Assembly (NCBI RefSeq): GCF_014489595.1
Contig: NZ_CP060790.1
Span: forward strand, 186,001 to 250,000
DNA from: Paenacidovorax monticola
GTDB lineage: Bacteria; Pseudomonadota; Gammaproteobacteria; Burkholderiales; Burkholderiaceae_C
Direction: 5' to 3'
DNA length: 64,000 bases
The position numbers and the translations under genes were made by a program. Under the pieces are notes generated by a model. The model saw nothing but the letters and a program-made list of their open reading frames with translations. It ran no database searches and was not told the origin of the DNA. This document shows, one piece after another, positions 37,821-46,861 of this stretch. Within the stretch, counting starts at the first letter, position 1; the number at the start of each line of letters is the position of its first letter.

Positions 37821-39312
37821 GGTCCGCCTCCGTCGGGCGCGGGGGCAGGTGGCGCTTGATCTGCGGGCGCTGCAGGCGCTGCTTGGGGTCCTCGCCCTCG
37901 GGCAGGTCGGTGGCGCGCTGCAGCTGGATGTGGGCCACGAGGCCGCCCGACGCCGAGTTGGCGAGCGCGAAGATGCCGCCCATGCGCTGCACCGTCTTGT
38001 CCACGATCGACAGGCCCAGGCCCGCGCCGGCGGCGGCCGTGCGCGCCGAGTCGCCCCGGTAGAAGGGCTTGGTGAGGCTGGCCAGCTGCTCAGGCGGCAC
38101 GCCCGTGCCGCGGTCGCGGATCTTGATGAGCACCCAGTTCTCGCGGCCCTTGGCGGCGATGTCCACGATGCTGATGTCGGTCTCGGGCGACTTGCCGTAG
38201 CGGCGCGCGTTCTCCAGCAGGTTGGAGATCACGCGCGCCAGTTCCACCTCGTCGGCCATGACGTTCAGGTCCTCGGGCACGGCCATGGTGATCTGCAGTT
38301 CGCGGTGGTCCTGCACGGCGTAGACGCAGGACGACACCACCGCATGCAGGTTCACGGGCGTGAGCGTGACATGGTCGGGCCGCGCGTAGTCGAGGAACTT
38401 GTCGATGGTGGCGTCGAGCTGCACGATGTCGGCCACCATGTGCTCGCGCGCCACGTCGTCGGTGACGCTCATCTCGGTTTCCAGGCGCAGGCGCGCCAGT
38501 GGCGTGCGCAGGTCGTGCGAGATGCCGGCGAGCATGACGGCGCGATCCTGTTCGAGCTTGGCGAGCTTCTGCGCCATGCGGTTGAAGCCGATGTTGACCT
38601 CGCGGATCTCGCTGGTCACGGCCTCCTCGTCGAGCTGGCTGGCGGTGAAATCGCCTTCGCGCACGCGGTTGGCCGCATAGGACAGCTGCTTGAGCGGCCG
38701 GTTGATGAGCCGCGCGATCACGGCCGCGCCGGCCAGCGAGAGCGCGCCGGCCGTGATGAGCCAGATGAGCCAGGTCTTGCCGCCCGCGGGGCTGAAGCGC
38801 GAGCGGTCCATGAGCAGCCAGTTGGGGTCGCCGTTGATGGTGAAGCCCACCCACAGCCCGTTCTCGCCGTTGACGCTGCGCGCGACGATGGTGCCGGGGC
38901 CCAGGCGGTCGGTGAGTTCCTCGGTGAGGCGCGCACCCAGCGCGTTGTGGTCGAGCAGCTCGAACTTGTCGCCGGGCTCGCGCGGCAGGATGCGCACGCC
39001 CTCCTGGTCGGCCATGGTCTTGATGAGCGACACGCGTGCGATCGCATCGGCGTGCACCAGGGCCGCGCGGCTGAGGTTGACGAGCGAGGCGATCTGCTGC
39101 GCCGTGTGCAGCGTGCGCGGCTCGAATTCGAGCGCGCGCAGGGTCTGCAGCCACGCCAGGATGGAGCCCACGAGCAGCAGCGCAAGCAGGAAGAAGGTGC
39201 GCCAGAACAGGTTCAGGCCCATGCGCGAGGTGGGCACCGGCCGGCGCCGCATGTATTCCAGCGGCGCGGGGCTGGTGGCGTCAGGAGGGACTTCGCGGGA
39301 GGCAGCGCTCAT
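37810..39312 (-). CDS. envZ: EnvZ-like sensor histidine kinase
   Basis: A 500-residue inner-membrane kinase. The first membrane helix is near residues 36-55 ([19 protein letters not shown]) and the second follows a periplasmic domain ([20 protein letters not shown]). A HAMP segment comes next, then the phospho-acceptor H-box [18 protein letters not shown], the N-box [12 protein letters not shown] and the ATP-lid motifs DRGTGVPPE and [12 protein letters not shown]. Paired with an OmpR-type regulator 67 bp upstream. EnvZ/OmpR identity is by overall layout and context; osmotic sensing is not proven for this organism. Confidence 0.87.
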   Translation of the reverse strand: MSAASREVPPDATSPAPLEYMRRRPVPTSRMGLNLFWRTFFLLALLLVGSILAWLQTLRALEFEPRTLHTAQQIASLVNLSRAALVHADAIARVSLIKTMADQEGVRILPREPGDKFELLDHNALGARLTEELTDRLGPGTIVARSVNGENGLWVGFTINGDPNWLLMDRSRFSPAGGKTWLIWLITAGALSLAGAAVIARLINRPLKQLSYAANRVREGDFTASQLDEEAVTSEIREVNIGFNRMAQKLAKLEQDRAVMLAGISHDLRTPLARLRLETEMSVTDDVAREHMVADIVQLDATIDKFLDYARPDHVTLTPVNLHAVVSSCVYAVQDHRELQITMAVPEDLNVMADEVELARVISNLLENARRYGKSPETDISIVDIAAKGRENWVLIKIRDRGTGVPPEQLASLTKPFYRGDSARTAAAGAGLGLSIVDKTVQRMGGIFALANSASGGLVAHIQLQRATDLPEGEDPKQRLQRPQIKRHLPPRPTEADLND

Positions 39313-39379
39313 GGGGTGGAGGCGAAAATGGCAAAAAGCCCGCTGGCTCCCCAGGGAGGGCGGGCGGTGGGGCAGGGGG

Positions 39380-40111
39380 TCAGTTCGTTCCGTCGGGCAC
39401 GAACACGTAGCCCACGCCCCACACGGTCTGGATGTAGCGCGGCGCGGCGGCGTCCACCTCCACGAGCTTGCGCAGGCGCGAGACCTGCACGTCCAGGCTG
39501 CGGTCGAAGGGCTCGAACTCGCGACCGCGCGCAAGCAGCGCGAGCTTCTCGCGCGACAGCGGCTGGCGCGGGTGGCGCACCAGGGCCTTGAGCATGGCGA
39601 ACTCGCCGGTGGTCAGGGGCAGCTCCTCGCCGTTCTTCTGCAGCGCGCGCGTGGCCAGGTCGAAGGTGAAAGGGCCGAAAGTGACGACCTCGTTGTCGCC
39701 CGAGGGCGCACCGGGCGCCTCCTGCGGCGGGCGGCGGCGCAGCACGGCATGGATGCGCGCAAGCAGCTCGCGCGGGTTGAAGGGCTTGCCCAGGTAGTCG
39801 TCGGCGCCCACTTCCAGGCCCACGATGCGGTCCACGTCCTCGCCCTTGGCGGTGAGCATGATGATGGGGGTGCGGTCGTTGGCGGCGCGCAGGCGGCGGC
39901 AGATCGACAGGCCATCCTCGCCGGGCATCATGAGGTCGAGCACGATGAGATCCACGGTCTCCCGCAGCAGGATGCGGTTGAGGGCCTTGCCGTCTTCCGC
40001 GATCATGACCTCGAAGCCTTCCTGTGTGAGGTAGCGGCGCAGCAGATCGCGGATGCGCGCGTCGTCGTCCACCACGAGGATCTTGTCGGTACGGTTGGTT
40101 GTTGTGGCCAT
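39380..40111 (-). CDS. ompR: OmpR-type response regulator
   Basis: A 243-residue regulator. The N-terminal receiver has the acidic pocket in ILVVDDDARIRDLLRRYL, the phosphorylated Asp in LIVLDLMMPGEDGLSICR, and the conserved Thr/Lys in IIMLTAKGEDVDR and DDYLGKPF. The C-terminal winged helix has LTTGEFAMLKALVRHP and the OmpR-family end QTVWGVGYVFVPDG. It is the first gene of a two-gene operon with the kinase. The start at 40111 was taken over 40129. Confidence 0.9.
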   Translation of the reverse strand: MATTTNRTDKILVVDDDARIRDLLRRYLTQEGFEVMIAEDGKALNRILLRETVDLIVLDLMMPGEDGLSICRRLRAANDRTPIIMLTAKGEDVDRIVGLEVGADDYLGKPFNPRELLARIHAVLRRRPPQEAPGAPSGDNEVVTFGPFTFDLATRALQKNGEELPLTTGEFAMLKALVRHPRQPLSREKLALLARGREFEPFDRSLDVQVSRLRKLVEVDAAAPRYIQTVWGVGYVFVPDGTN

Positions 40112-40305
40112 GGTTCTTCCCCAGTCCAATTTGTAACAGAGCCGATTCTGACCAGCTTGCGCCGCGAAGTTCGGTTTTTCTGCCCGAACCTGACCAACTG
40201 TTACATGTTTTGCCCCCTATCGCAGCCGCGCTACAGGGGCTTCACGCAGCAGGGCGCGAACTGCGGTTAACGTGTCGGCTCGCGCTGCCCGGAGGGTGGT
40301 GGCGC

Positions 40306-41046
40306 ATGGACCGAAAGGACACTGCCTTGGTGAAAAGAACTTCAAAAATCATAGCTGCTGGCGCAATGCTGGCATGCGCGTGTGCCGCTTTTGCCCAGAA
40401 TCCATCATCTGCCGCGCCGCAGAACGTGGTGCAGCTCTCGGCCACGGGCACCGTGGAGGTGGAGCAGGACCTGCTGGTGCTCACCCTGGGCACCAGCAAG
40501 GAAGCGGCCGACGCCGCCACCGTGCAGGCCCAGCTCAAGCAGGCGCTCGACGCCGCGCTGGCCGAGGCCAAGCGCCAGGCGCAGCCCGGCCAGCTGGACG
40601 TGCGCACGGGGCCCTTTGGCCTCTACCCGCGCTACAACAAGGACGGCAAGATCTCCGGCTGGCAGGGCCGCGCGGAACTGGTGCTGGAAGGGCGCGACTT
40701 CGCTCGCATCACGGGCGCAGCGGGCAAGATCCAGACCATGGCGATCAGCCAGATCGCCTTCGGACTCTCGCGCGAGGCGCGCGCCAAGGTGGAGGGCGAG
40801 GCCCAGACCCAGGCCATCGAGCAGTTCAAGGCGCGAGCCACCGAACTGGCGCGCGGCTTCGGCTTCAGCGGCTACACGCTGCGCGAGGTGGCGGTGAACA
40901 GCAACGAGATGGTGCCGGGCCCGCGCCCGCGCATGATGGCCATGGAGGCCAAGGCCGCATCGTTCTCCGATGCCGCGCCGGTGCCGGTGGAGGCGGGCAA
41001 GGCCCAGGTCGTGGTGAACGTCTCGGGCTCGGTGCAGATGCGCTGA
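40306..41046 (+). CDS. SIMPL domain (DUF541) periplasmic protein
   Basis: A 246-residue exported protein with a signal peptide (KIIAAGAMLACACAAFAQ). The mature part starts VVQLSATGTVEVEQDLLVLT, typical of the SIMPL/BP26 family, and ends VVVNVSGSVQM. Members form oligomeric channel-like rings, but their role is unsettled. GTG 40330 and TTG 40327 are alternative starts nearer the signal peptide; ATG 40306 has GGAGG about 10 bp upstream. Confidence 0.82.
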   Translation: MDRKDTALVKRTSKIIAAGAMLACACAAFAQNPSSAAPQNVVQLSATGTVEVEQDLLVLTLGTSKEAADAATVQAQLKQALDAALAEAKRQAQPGQLDVRTGPFGLYPRYNKDGKISGWQGRAELVLEGRDFARITGAAGKIQTMAISQIAFGLSREARAKVEGEAQTQAIEQFKARATELARGFGFSGYTLREVAVNSNEMVPGPRPRMMAMEAKAASFSDAAPVPVEAGKAQVVVNVSGSVQMR

Positions 41047-41059
41047 GCGGATGGGTTTT

Positions 41060-41142
41060 CCGCCGCCAGCATGAAGGAACCGATAGCCGCGGGCGCATGA
41101 TTGGCGTGCACCCGCAGCTATGCAGGCCCGCGCTGGCGGCGG
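41060..41142. other. Nested long hairpin between convergent genes
   Basis: An outer perfect 11-bp inverted repeat, CCGCCGCCAGC (41060-41070) / GCTGGCGGCGG (41132-41142), encloses an inner 11-bp repeat with one mismatch, ATAGCCGCGGG (41083-41093) / CCCGCAGCTAT (41111-41121), with a 17-nt apical loop and internal loops of 12 and 10 nt. It fills almost the whole gap between the SIMPL gene and bdhA, which converge. It may be a bidirectional terminator, a REP-like element or a structured RNA. Confidence 0.5.
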
Positions 41143-41155
41143 GATCCCTCGGGGA

Positions 41156-41938
41156 TTACTGCGCGGCCCAGCCGCCGTCCATGTTCCACGCCACGCCGCG
41201 CACATTGGCGGCCGCGGGGGAGCAGAAGAACACCGCCAGCTCGCCCAGTTCCTCGGGCGTGGTGAACTGCATGGAGGGCTCCTTCTCGCCCAGCAGCAGC
41301 TTCTTGGCGTCCTCGTTCGAGAGGCCGTGCTGGGCGGCCTTGGCGTCCACCTGTTTTTGCACCAGCGGCGTGAGCACCCAGCCGGGGCAGATCGCGTTGC
41401 AGGTCACGCCCGTGGTGGCGGTCTCCAGCGCGGTGACCTTGGTCAGGCCCACGATGCCGTGCTTGGCCGCCACGTAGGCCGACTTCTGGGCCGAGCCCAC
41501 GAGGCCGTGCACCGAGGCCACGTTGATGATGCGGCCCCAGTTCGCGGCCTTCATGGCGGGCAGGGCCAGGCGCGAGGTGTGGAAGGCGCTCGTGAGGTTG
41601 ATGGCGATGATGGCGTCCCAGCGCTCGACCGGGAAATCCTCCACGTTCGCCACATGCTGGATGCCCGCGTTGTTCACGAGGATGTCCACGCGGCCGAACT
41701 GGCTCGCGCTGTACTTCATCATGTCCTCGATGTCGGCCGCGCGGCTCATGTCGGCGCCATGGTAGGCCACCTGGGCCCCCAAGGCCTGGCCTGCGGCCAG
41801 CACCTCGGCGCGCGGGCCGTCCACGTCCCCGAAACCGTTCAGAACGATGTTCGCGCCCTGGCGCGCGAGCGCCTTGGCGACCCCCAGGCCGATGCCGCTG
41901 GTGGAGCCGGTGACCAGGGCGGTTTTGCCTTTCAGCAT
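41156..41938 (-). CDS. bdhA: 3-hydroxybutyrate dehydrogenase
   Basis: A 260-residue short-chain dehydrogenase interconverting 3-hydroxybutyrate and acetoacetate with NAD, part of polyhydroxybutyrate breakdown. The cofactor motif is ALVTGSTSGIGLGVAKALA, the NNAG motif VDILVNNAGIQHV, the catalytic Ser INVASVHGLVG and the Tyr-Lys pair SAYVAAKHG. The C-terminal QFTTPEELGELAVFFCSP is typical of this subfamily. phaR at 48671 belongs to the same metabolism. Confidence 0.93.
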   Translation of the reverse strand: MLKGKTALVTGSTSGIGLGVAKALARQGANIVLNGFGDVDGPRAEVLAAGQALGAQVAYHGADMSRAADIEDMMKYSASQFGRVDILVNNAGIQHVANVEDFPVERWDAIIAINLTSAFHTSRLALPAMKAANWGRIINVASVHGLVGSAQKSAYVAAKHGIVGLTKVTALETATTGVTCNAICPGWVLTPLVQKQVDAKAAQHGLSNEDAKKLLLGEKEPSMQFTTPEELGELAVFFCSPAAANVRGVAWNMDGGWAAQ

Positions 41939-41986
41939 AAGAGACTCTCCGGATGAATTAGGATGCAACGCAGCAATTATCGAGCC

Positions 41987-42952
41987 ATGCCCACCCATTC
42001 CGTCCCCATGATTGAACCTACGCTGAACTACGTATGGAGCGCAGGTGCCGCGCAGCCCACCGCCACGCAGGGCCCTGCGGGCATGCACCGCATGGCGTAC
42101 TGGGAGTGGAACGCGACGGGCGACGCGCGCCATCCGCATGTGATCGTCTGCGTGCACGGCCTGTCGCGCCAGGGGCGCGACTTCGACACGCTGGCCCGCC
42201 GCCTGTCGGCGCATGCGCGCGTCATCTGCCCCGACGTGGTGGGGCGCGGCCACAGCGACTGGCTTGCGGACCCCATGGGCTACCAGGTGCCCCAGTATGC
42301 GGCCGACATGCTGGCGCTGCTGGCCCAGTTGCATGCACAGGCCTCCATTGGCACGCTGGACTGGGTGGGCACGAGCATGGGCGGCCTCATCGGCATGGCC
42401 GTGGCGGGCCAGCCCGGGCTGCTGGAGGCATCGCTGCTGCCCGTGCCGGTGCGCCGTCTCGTGCTCAACGACGTGGGGCCCGCCATTGCCTGGCAGGCCT
42501 TGCAGCGCATCGGCCAGTACCTGGGTCAGCCTGCGCACTTCGCTTCCATCGAGCAAGCAGCCGATGCGTTGTGGTCCATCTCTTCTTCCTTTGGGCCCCA
42601 CACGCGCGCGCAATGGCTGGCGCTGACGCGGCCCATGCTCCGTCCCGCACCCGAGGGGGGCTTTGCCTTGCACTACGACCCCGCGATCGCCGTGCCCTTC
42701 CGCACCGTGACCGAGGAGACCGCCCAGGCGGGCGAGGCGCTGCTGTGGCAGCTCTATGACCAGATCACGGCCCGCACCCTGCTGCTGCGCGGCGCCGAGT
42801 CGGACCTGCTTGCGCGCGCCACGGCCGATGCCATGGCGCAGCGCGGGCCGCGCGCGCGGCTGCTGGAGTTCGGCGGCGTGGGGCACGCGCCCACGCTGGT
42901 CGCCGACGACCAGGTGCAGGCCGTGGCGGCATTCCTGCTGGAGGCCGCATGA
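41987..42952 (+). CDS. Alpha/beta hydrolase
   Basis: A 321-residue alpha/beta-hydrolase. The oxyanion region is VIVCVHGLSRQGRDFDTLAR, the nucleophile elbow DWVGTSMGGLIGMAVAG (Ser), and the C-terminal His lies in EFGGVGHAPTLV. Substrate unknown. Three in-frame ATGs (41963, 41987, 42008) are possible starts; homology begins about MIEPTLNYVW at 42008. The stop overlaps the relA start by 4 bp (ATGA), so the two are translationally coupled. Confidence 0.85.
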   Translation: MPTHSVPMIEPTLNYVWSAGAAQPTATQGPAGMHRMAYWEWNATGDARHPHVIVCVHGLSRQGRDFDTLARRLSAHARVICPDVVGRGHSDWLADPMGYQVPQYAADMLALLAQLHAQASIGTLDWVGTSMGGLIGMAVAGQPGLLEASLLPVPVRRLVLNDVGPAIAWQALQRIGQYLGQPAHFASIEQAADALWSISSSFGPHTRAQWLALTRPMLRPAPEGGFALHYDPAIAVPFRTVTEETAQAGEALLWQLYDQITARTLLLRGAESDLLARATADAMAQRGPRARLLEFGGVGHAPTLVADDQVQAVAAFLLEAA

Positions 42953-45186
42953 AGAGCATCGTGGCAGTATCCCCGCCAGCCGCTGCGGGGCTGATGGTGC
43001 GCGCGGAGCCCGTGCCGCAGCTGATCGCGGCAACCTCGCAGACGCTGCCGGAGCAGGTGAACGCGCTGGCGCGCGCGCGCGCCTTCGCCGAGCCTCTGCT
43101 GGCGGGTGAGACCCTGGAGACGGGCGAGAACACGCTGGCCCATGCCGACGCCGTGGCCGCCATCCTCAAGGGCATCGGGGGCTCCGAGGCCATGCAGGCC
43201 GCGAGCTACCTCGTGCATGCCTGCGTGCACCTCAACAAGCCCGAGGAAGTCATCGCCAAGGCCTTCGGCGAGAACTTCGCCACGCTGGCGGTGGAGACCA
43301 CCAAGCTCATGCGCGTGCAGCAGCAGGCGCGCGAGGCCGAGGCCTCGGGCCAGCGCGTGGACGACCCGGCCGTGCAGACCGAGAACGTGCGCAAGATGCT
43401 GCTGGGCTTCTCGCGCGATCTGCGCGTGGTGATGCTGCGCCTGGCTTCGCGCCTGCAGACGCTGCGCTTCTACGCGGCCAGCAAGCGGCCCGTGTCGCCG
43501 GGCATCGCGCGCGAGGCGCTGCACGTCTTCGCGCCGCTGGCCAATCGCCTGGGCATCTGGCAGATGAAGTGGGAGCTGGAAGACCTCTCTTTCCGCTTCC
43601 TGGAGCCCGACACCTACAAGGAGGTGGCGCGCCTGCTTGACGAGAAGCGCGCGGAGCGCGAGATGTACATGGAGCAGCTGCGCGGGCGCCTGGAGTCCGA
43701 GCTGCGCTCGCGCAGCATCAGCGCCAGCGTGCAGGGGCGGCCCAAGCACATCTACAGCATCGTCAAGAAGATGCGCGGCAAGTCGCTCAACTTCGACCAG
43801 GTGTTCGACATCCGCGCGCTGCGCGTGATCGTGCCCTCGGTCAAGGACTGCTACGCGGCGCTGAGCTGGGTGCACAGCCAGTTCCATCCGATCGAGGACG
43901 AGTTCGACGACTACATTGCGCGCCCCAAGCCCAACGGCTACCAGTCGCTGCACACGGTGGTGCGCGACGAGGCCGGCAAGGCCATCGAGATCCAGATCCG
44001 CACCCAGGCCATGCACGACCATGCCGAACACGGCGTGGCCGCGCACTGGGCCTACAAGGAAGCGGGCACCAAGGGCTACGCGGGCGTGTCGGCCAGCGGC
44101 GAGTACGACGCCAAGATCGCAGTGCTGCGCCAACTGCTGGCTTGGGGCCGCGACCTGGCCGATACCAGCCACCGGGGCCTGTTCGACGACCGCATCTACG
44201 TGCTCACGCCCGATGCCGCCGTGATCGAGCTGCCGCAGGGAGCCACGCCCGTGGACTTCGCCTACGCCGTGCACACCAGCCTGGGCCACCGCTGCCGCGG
44301 CGCGCGCGTGGACGGCGCCATGGTGCCCCTGAACACGCCGCTGCAAAGCGGCCAGACGGTGGAGATCACCACCGTCAAGGAAGGCCGCCCCTCGCGTGAC
44401 TGGCTCAACGCCGAACTCGGCTACCTCACCAGCCACCGTGCGCGTGCCAAGGTGCGCGCCTGGTTCAACGCCCAGGCCACGCACGAGACCGTCGCGCGAG
44501 GCCGCGAGGCGGTCGAGAAGCTGCTGCAGCGCGAAGGCAAGACGGCCATCAAGCTCGACGACTTGGCGGTGCAGCTCGGCTTCAAGTCGGCAGAGGCGCT
44601 GTTCGAGGTGGTGGGCAAGGACGAGTTCTCGCTGCGCACCATCGAAACCCTGCTGCGCCCGCCTGAGCCCGCACCCCAGCCCGAGGACTACCTGCTGCTC
44701 AAGAAGGCGCGCCACGCGGAGACCACGCCCAAGGGCGGCGTGCTCGTGGTGGGCATCGATTCGCTCATGACGCAGCTGGCCAAGTGCTGCAAGCCCGCGC
44801 CGCCCGACGACATCCGCGGCTTCGTGACGCGGGGCAAGGGCGTGAGCGTGCACCGCGCCGACTGCAGCAACTTCCGCGAGATGGCCGCGCGCAACGCAGA
44901 GCGGGTCATCGAGGTGGCCTGGGGCCTGCCCAAGGCCGTGGCGAACGCGGCGGCCGTGTACCCCGTGGACGTGGCCGTGGAGGCGGCAGACCGCCAGGGC
45001 CTGCTGCGCGACATCTCCGAAGTCTTCGCACGCGAGAAGACCAACGTGATCGGCGTGCAGACGCAGTCCGTGAAGGGCACGGCCTGGATGACCTTCACCG
45101 TCGAGGTGGCCGACTCGGGCCGGCTCAACAAGGTGCTGTCCATCGTGGCCGGTGTTCAGGGCGTGCGCTCGGCGCGCAGGCGCTGA
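42949..45186 (+). CDS. relA: RelA/SpoT family (p)ppGpp synthetase, RelA-like
   Basis: A 745-residue long RSH protein. The N-terminal hydrolase domain is degenerate: where active SpoT enzymes have the His-Asp pair, this reads YLVHACVHL, so hydrolysis is unlikely. The synthetase domain is intact (PKHIYSIVKKMRGKSLNFDQ, NGYQSLHTVV, EIQIRTQAMHDHAEHGVAAH). TGS (IYVLTPDAAVIELPQGATPV), helical/zinc-finger-like (LAKCCKPAPPDDIRGFVTRG) and ACT domains follow, ending in YPVDVAVEAADRQGLLRDIS. This pattern fits the ribosome-associated alarmone synthetase RelA. Confidence 0.92.
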   Translation: MKSIVAVSPPAAAGLMVRAEPVPQLIAATSQTLPEQVNALARARAFAEPLLAGETLETGENTLAHADAVAAILKGIGGSEAMQAASYLVHACVHLNKPEEVIAKAFGENFATLAVETTKLMRVQQQAREAEASGQRVDDPAVQTENVRKMLLGFSRDLRVVMLRLASRLQTLRFYAASKRPVSPGIAREALHVFAPLANRLGIWQMKWELEDLSFRFLEPDTYKEVARLLDEKRAEREMYMEQLRGRLESELRSRSISASVQGRPKHIYSIVKKMRGKSLNFDQVFDIRALRVIVPSVKDCYAALSWVHSQFHPIEDEFDDYIARPKPNGYQSLHTVVRDEAGKAIEIQIRTQAMHDHAEHGVAAHWAYKEAGTKGYAGVSASGEYDAKIAVLRQLLAWGRDLADTSHRGLFDDRIYVLTPDAAVIELPQGATPVDFAYAVHTSLGHRCRGARVDGAMVPLNTPLQSGQTVEITTVKEGRPSRDWLNAELGYLTSHRARAKVRAWFNAQATHETVARGREAVEKLLQREGKTAIKLDDLAVQLGFKSAEALFEVVGKDEFSLRTIETLLRPPEPAPQPEDYLLLKKARHAETTPKGGVLVVGIDSLMTQLAKCCKPAPPDDIRGFVTRGKGVSVHRADCSNFREMAARNAERVIEVAWGLPKAVANAAAVYPVDVAVEAADRQGLLRDISEVFAREKTNVIGVQTQSVKGTAWMTFTVEVADSGRLNKVLSIVAGVQGVRSARRR

Positions 45187-45214
45187 GTTTTCCTGAGAGG
45201 CCGTTTTTTACTGC

Positions 45215-45220
45215 TATACT
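45215..45220 (+). promoter_or_regulatory. Probable -10 box of tRNA-Val
   Basis: TATACT, 20 bp before the tRNA 5' end, within a short AT-rich stretch after the relA stop. A matching -35 hexamer is weak (TCCTGA-like at about 45191). Confidence 0.5.
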
Positions 45221-45240
45221 CTCACTTCTCGAACAAATAC

Positions 45241-45317
45241 AGGCGCGTAGCTCAGCTGGTTAGAGCACCACCTTGACATGGTGGGGGTCGTTGGTTCGAG
45301 TCCAATCGCGCCTACCA
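45241..45317 (+). tRNA. tRNA-Val (GAC)
   Basis: A 77-nt cloverleaf. The 7-bp acceptor stem AGGCGCG / CGCGCCT is fully paired, the D arm begins GCTCAGCTGGTTAGAGC, the anticodon stem CCACC/GGTGG encloses TTGACAT (anticodon GAC, valine), the T loop is GTTCGAGTC, and the encoded end is ACCA. A strong terminator follows 18 bp later. Confidence 0.97.
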
Positions 45318-45335
45318 ACTAACCATTGGTACCAA

Positions 45336-45373
45336 GCCTTCTAGATCTGCGATCTAGAAGGCTTTTTCTTTTT
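45336..45373 (+). terminator. Rho-independent terminator after tRNA-Val
   Basis: A perfect 12-bp stem (GCCTTCTAGATC / GATCTAGAAGGC) with a 3-nt loop, followed by TTTTTCTTTTT. It is the cleanest terminator in the window and ends the tRNA transcript. The 236 bp after it, up to 45609, hold nothing I can support. Confidence 0.92.
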
Positions 45374-45609
45374 CTGGCTCCCTGTTCGGCCTTGGCGGGA
45401 GCCGTCGCCACGACGGCCCAGCCCTTTCAACTGGGTGCGCAGATATCCCGCGAGGACAGTACCTGCGCCGTTGGATGTCCGACATCGCCTCGCCCGTGGA
45501 CGAGCCCGTGGAGCCCTGGTCGCGGCGGCATCAGAGCGCTGGCGAAGGGGAGGGCGCGAATTCAGCACGGCCATCCGCGACATTGCGTCCCTTGATGCAC
45601 ACTTCGCGC

Positions 45610-46215
45610 ATGTCCATCGACAAGTCTGCCGACACCCCGACCTTGTTCAAGAGCGCCAAGGCGTTTGAAACCTGGTTGAAGCAGCACCATGCCACATCCC
45701 CAGGCCTCTGGCTCAAGATCGCCAAGCGCGGCGCCGACGAAGCCAGCGTCACCTATCCTGAAGCGGTGGAGATCGCGCTCTGCTGGGGTTGGATCGACAG
45801 CCAGAAGAAGGGCCTGGACGAGCAGTATTTTCTCCAGCGATTCACTCCCAGGCGCGCCCGCAGCGTATGGTCCAAGGTCAATGTCGACAAGGTCGCGGCG
45901 CTCATCAAGGCGGGCCGCATGAAGGCCCCGGGTCTCGCGCAGGTCGAGGCCGCAAAGGCCGACGGCCGATGGGCGCAAGCGTACGACGGTGCGCGTATGT
46001 CCGTGGTCCCTGAAGACCTGATCGCGGCGCTCGATGCCGCACCGATGGCAAAAGCGTTCTTCTCGACGATCAACGCCGCGAATCGCTACGCGATCTTGTG
46101 GCGCATTCAAACGGCCGTGAAGGCCGAGACGCGTGCGAAGCGAATAGCCCAACTCGTGGAGATGCTCGCGCGCGGCGAGACCATTCATATCTTCAAGCCC
46201 AAGGTCAAGGATTGA
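45610..46215 (+). CDS. YdeI/OmpD-associated family protein
   Basis: A 201-residue protein of the YdeI family (also annotated as bacteriocin-protection). Segments are LFKSAKAFETWLKQHHATSP, EALCWGWIDSQ-like VEIALCWGWIDSQKKG, FLQRFTPRRARSVWSKVNVD, and the C-terminal RIAQLVEMLARGETIH. The molecular function is not established. Base composition is somewhat less GC-rich than the core genes around it. ATG 45595 is an alternative start five codons upstream. Confidence 0.83.
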   Translation: MSIDKSADTPTLFKSAKAFETWLKQHHATSPGLWLKIAKRGADEASVTYPEAVEIALCWGWIDSQKKGLDEQYFLQRFTPRRARSVWSKVNVDKVAALIKAGRMKAPGLAQVEAAKADGRWAQAYDGARMSVVPEDLIAALDAAPMAKAFFSTINAANRYAILWRIQTAVKAETRAKRIAQLVEMLARGETIHIFKPKVKD

Positions 46216-46311
46216 GCGAGCCCGGTGCGGGCCGGATCCAGCACGGGCGACGCCGATGCGGCGGCCGACGCATGCCTGGTGGTGTATCGCGCGGGCACAC
46301 CGAGCCTGCGC

Positions 46312-46770
46312 CTAGCGCTCCTTGCGCCGCATGACCGTTCCCGTCCCTGCGGGTGCCAGTCTGCGGCCCACCCTTTGTCGGTCCAGCGCTCCGGAGGCGG
46401 CCCTTTTCAGCAAGCCCTGAAACGTGGGGCACTCCGCGTGGCTGGAGGCGGGGCATGCGGCGGCGTGCCGCAACCCACGGCTCACGGCCCGGAGCTGCTT
46501 GATCGTGGCGTCGATGTCATCGGCCTTGGCGGACAGCAGCTGGCGGTCGATATGGGGGCCGCCAGTGGGTGACAGCATCGACTGGATCTCATCGAGCGAT
46601 AGCCCCGCGGTCTGCCCCAGCGCAATCAGGGCCAGCTGGTCCAGCACGCCGGGGGCAAAACGGCGCCGCGCGCCTTGGGGACCCGTGGAGGCAATCAGCC
46701 CTTTTTTCTCGTAATAGCGCAGCGTCGAAGCGGGCACTCCCGCGCGCCTGGCGACCTCGGCAATGTCCAT
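46312..46770 (-). CDS. MerR family regulator with C-terminal cysteines
   Basis: A 152-residue MerR regulator. The N-terminal winged helix is MDIAEVARRAGVPASTLRYY plus EKKGLIASTGPQGARRRFAP, then the dimerisation helix IDRQLLSAKADDIDATIKQL and the Cys-containing segment HAAACPASSHAECPTFQGLL. Paired cysteines at this place suggest sensing of a metal or redox/thiol signal (inference). It is divergent from a DUF2938 gene, with a classical MerR promoter between them. Confidence 0.85.
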   Translation of the reverse strand: MDIAEVARRAGVPASTLRYYEKKGLIASTGPQGARRRFAPGVLDQLALIALGQTAGLSLDEIQSMLSPTGGPHIDRQLLSAKADDIDATIKQLRAVSRGLRHAAACPASSHAECPTFQGLLKRAASGALDRQRVGRRLAPAGTGTVMRRKER

Positions 46771-46780
46771 GGGATACCTC

Positions 46781-46811
46781 TTGACTTGAAGTTGACTTCA
46801 ACTTCTATAGT
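46781..46811 (+). promoter_or_regulatory. MerR-type promoter and operator driving the DUF2938 gene
   Basis: A -35 box TTGACT (46781-46786) and -10 box TATAGT (46806-46811) are 19 bp apart, the over-long spacing that MerR activators correct by twisting DNA. A perfect 16-bp dyad, TTGAAGT-TG-ACTTCAA (46786-46801), lies in the spacer. This fixes the DUF2938 gene as the target of the divergent MerR regulator. Confidence 0.8.
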
Positions 46812-46861
46812 GGGCTCGATTCCCCCATCGGTCAATCCCGCCAGCTCCAGGAGGCACGCAC

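Noticed and set aside
45241..45373. tRNA-Val as the attachment site of an integrated element
   Set aside because: No integrase gene, no duplicated 3' tRNA end and no flanking direct repeat are visible; the following DNA holds ordinary chromosomal genes.
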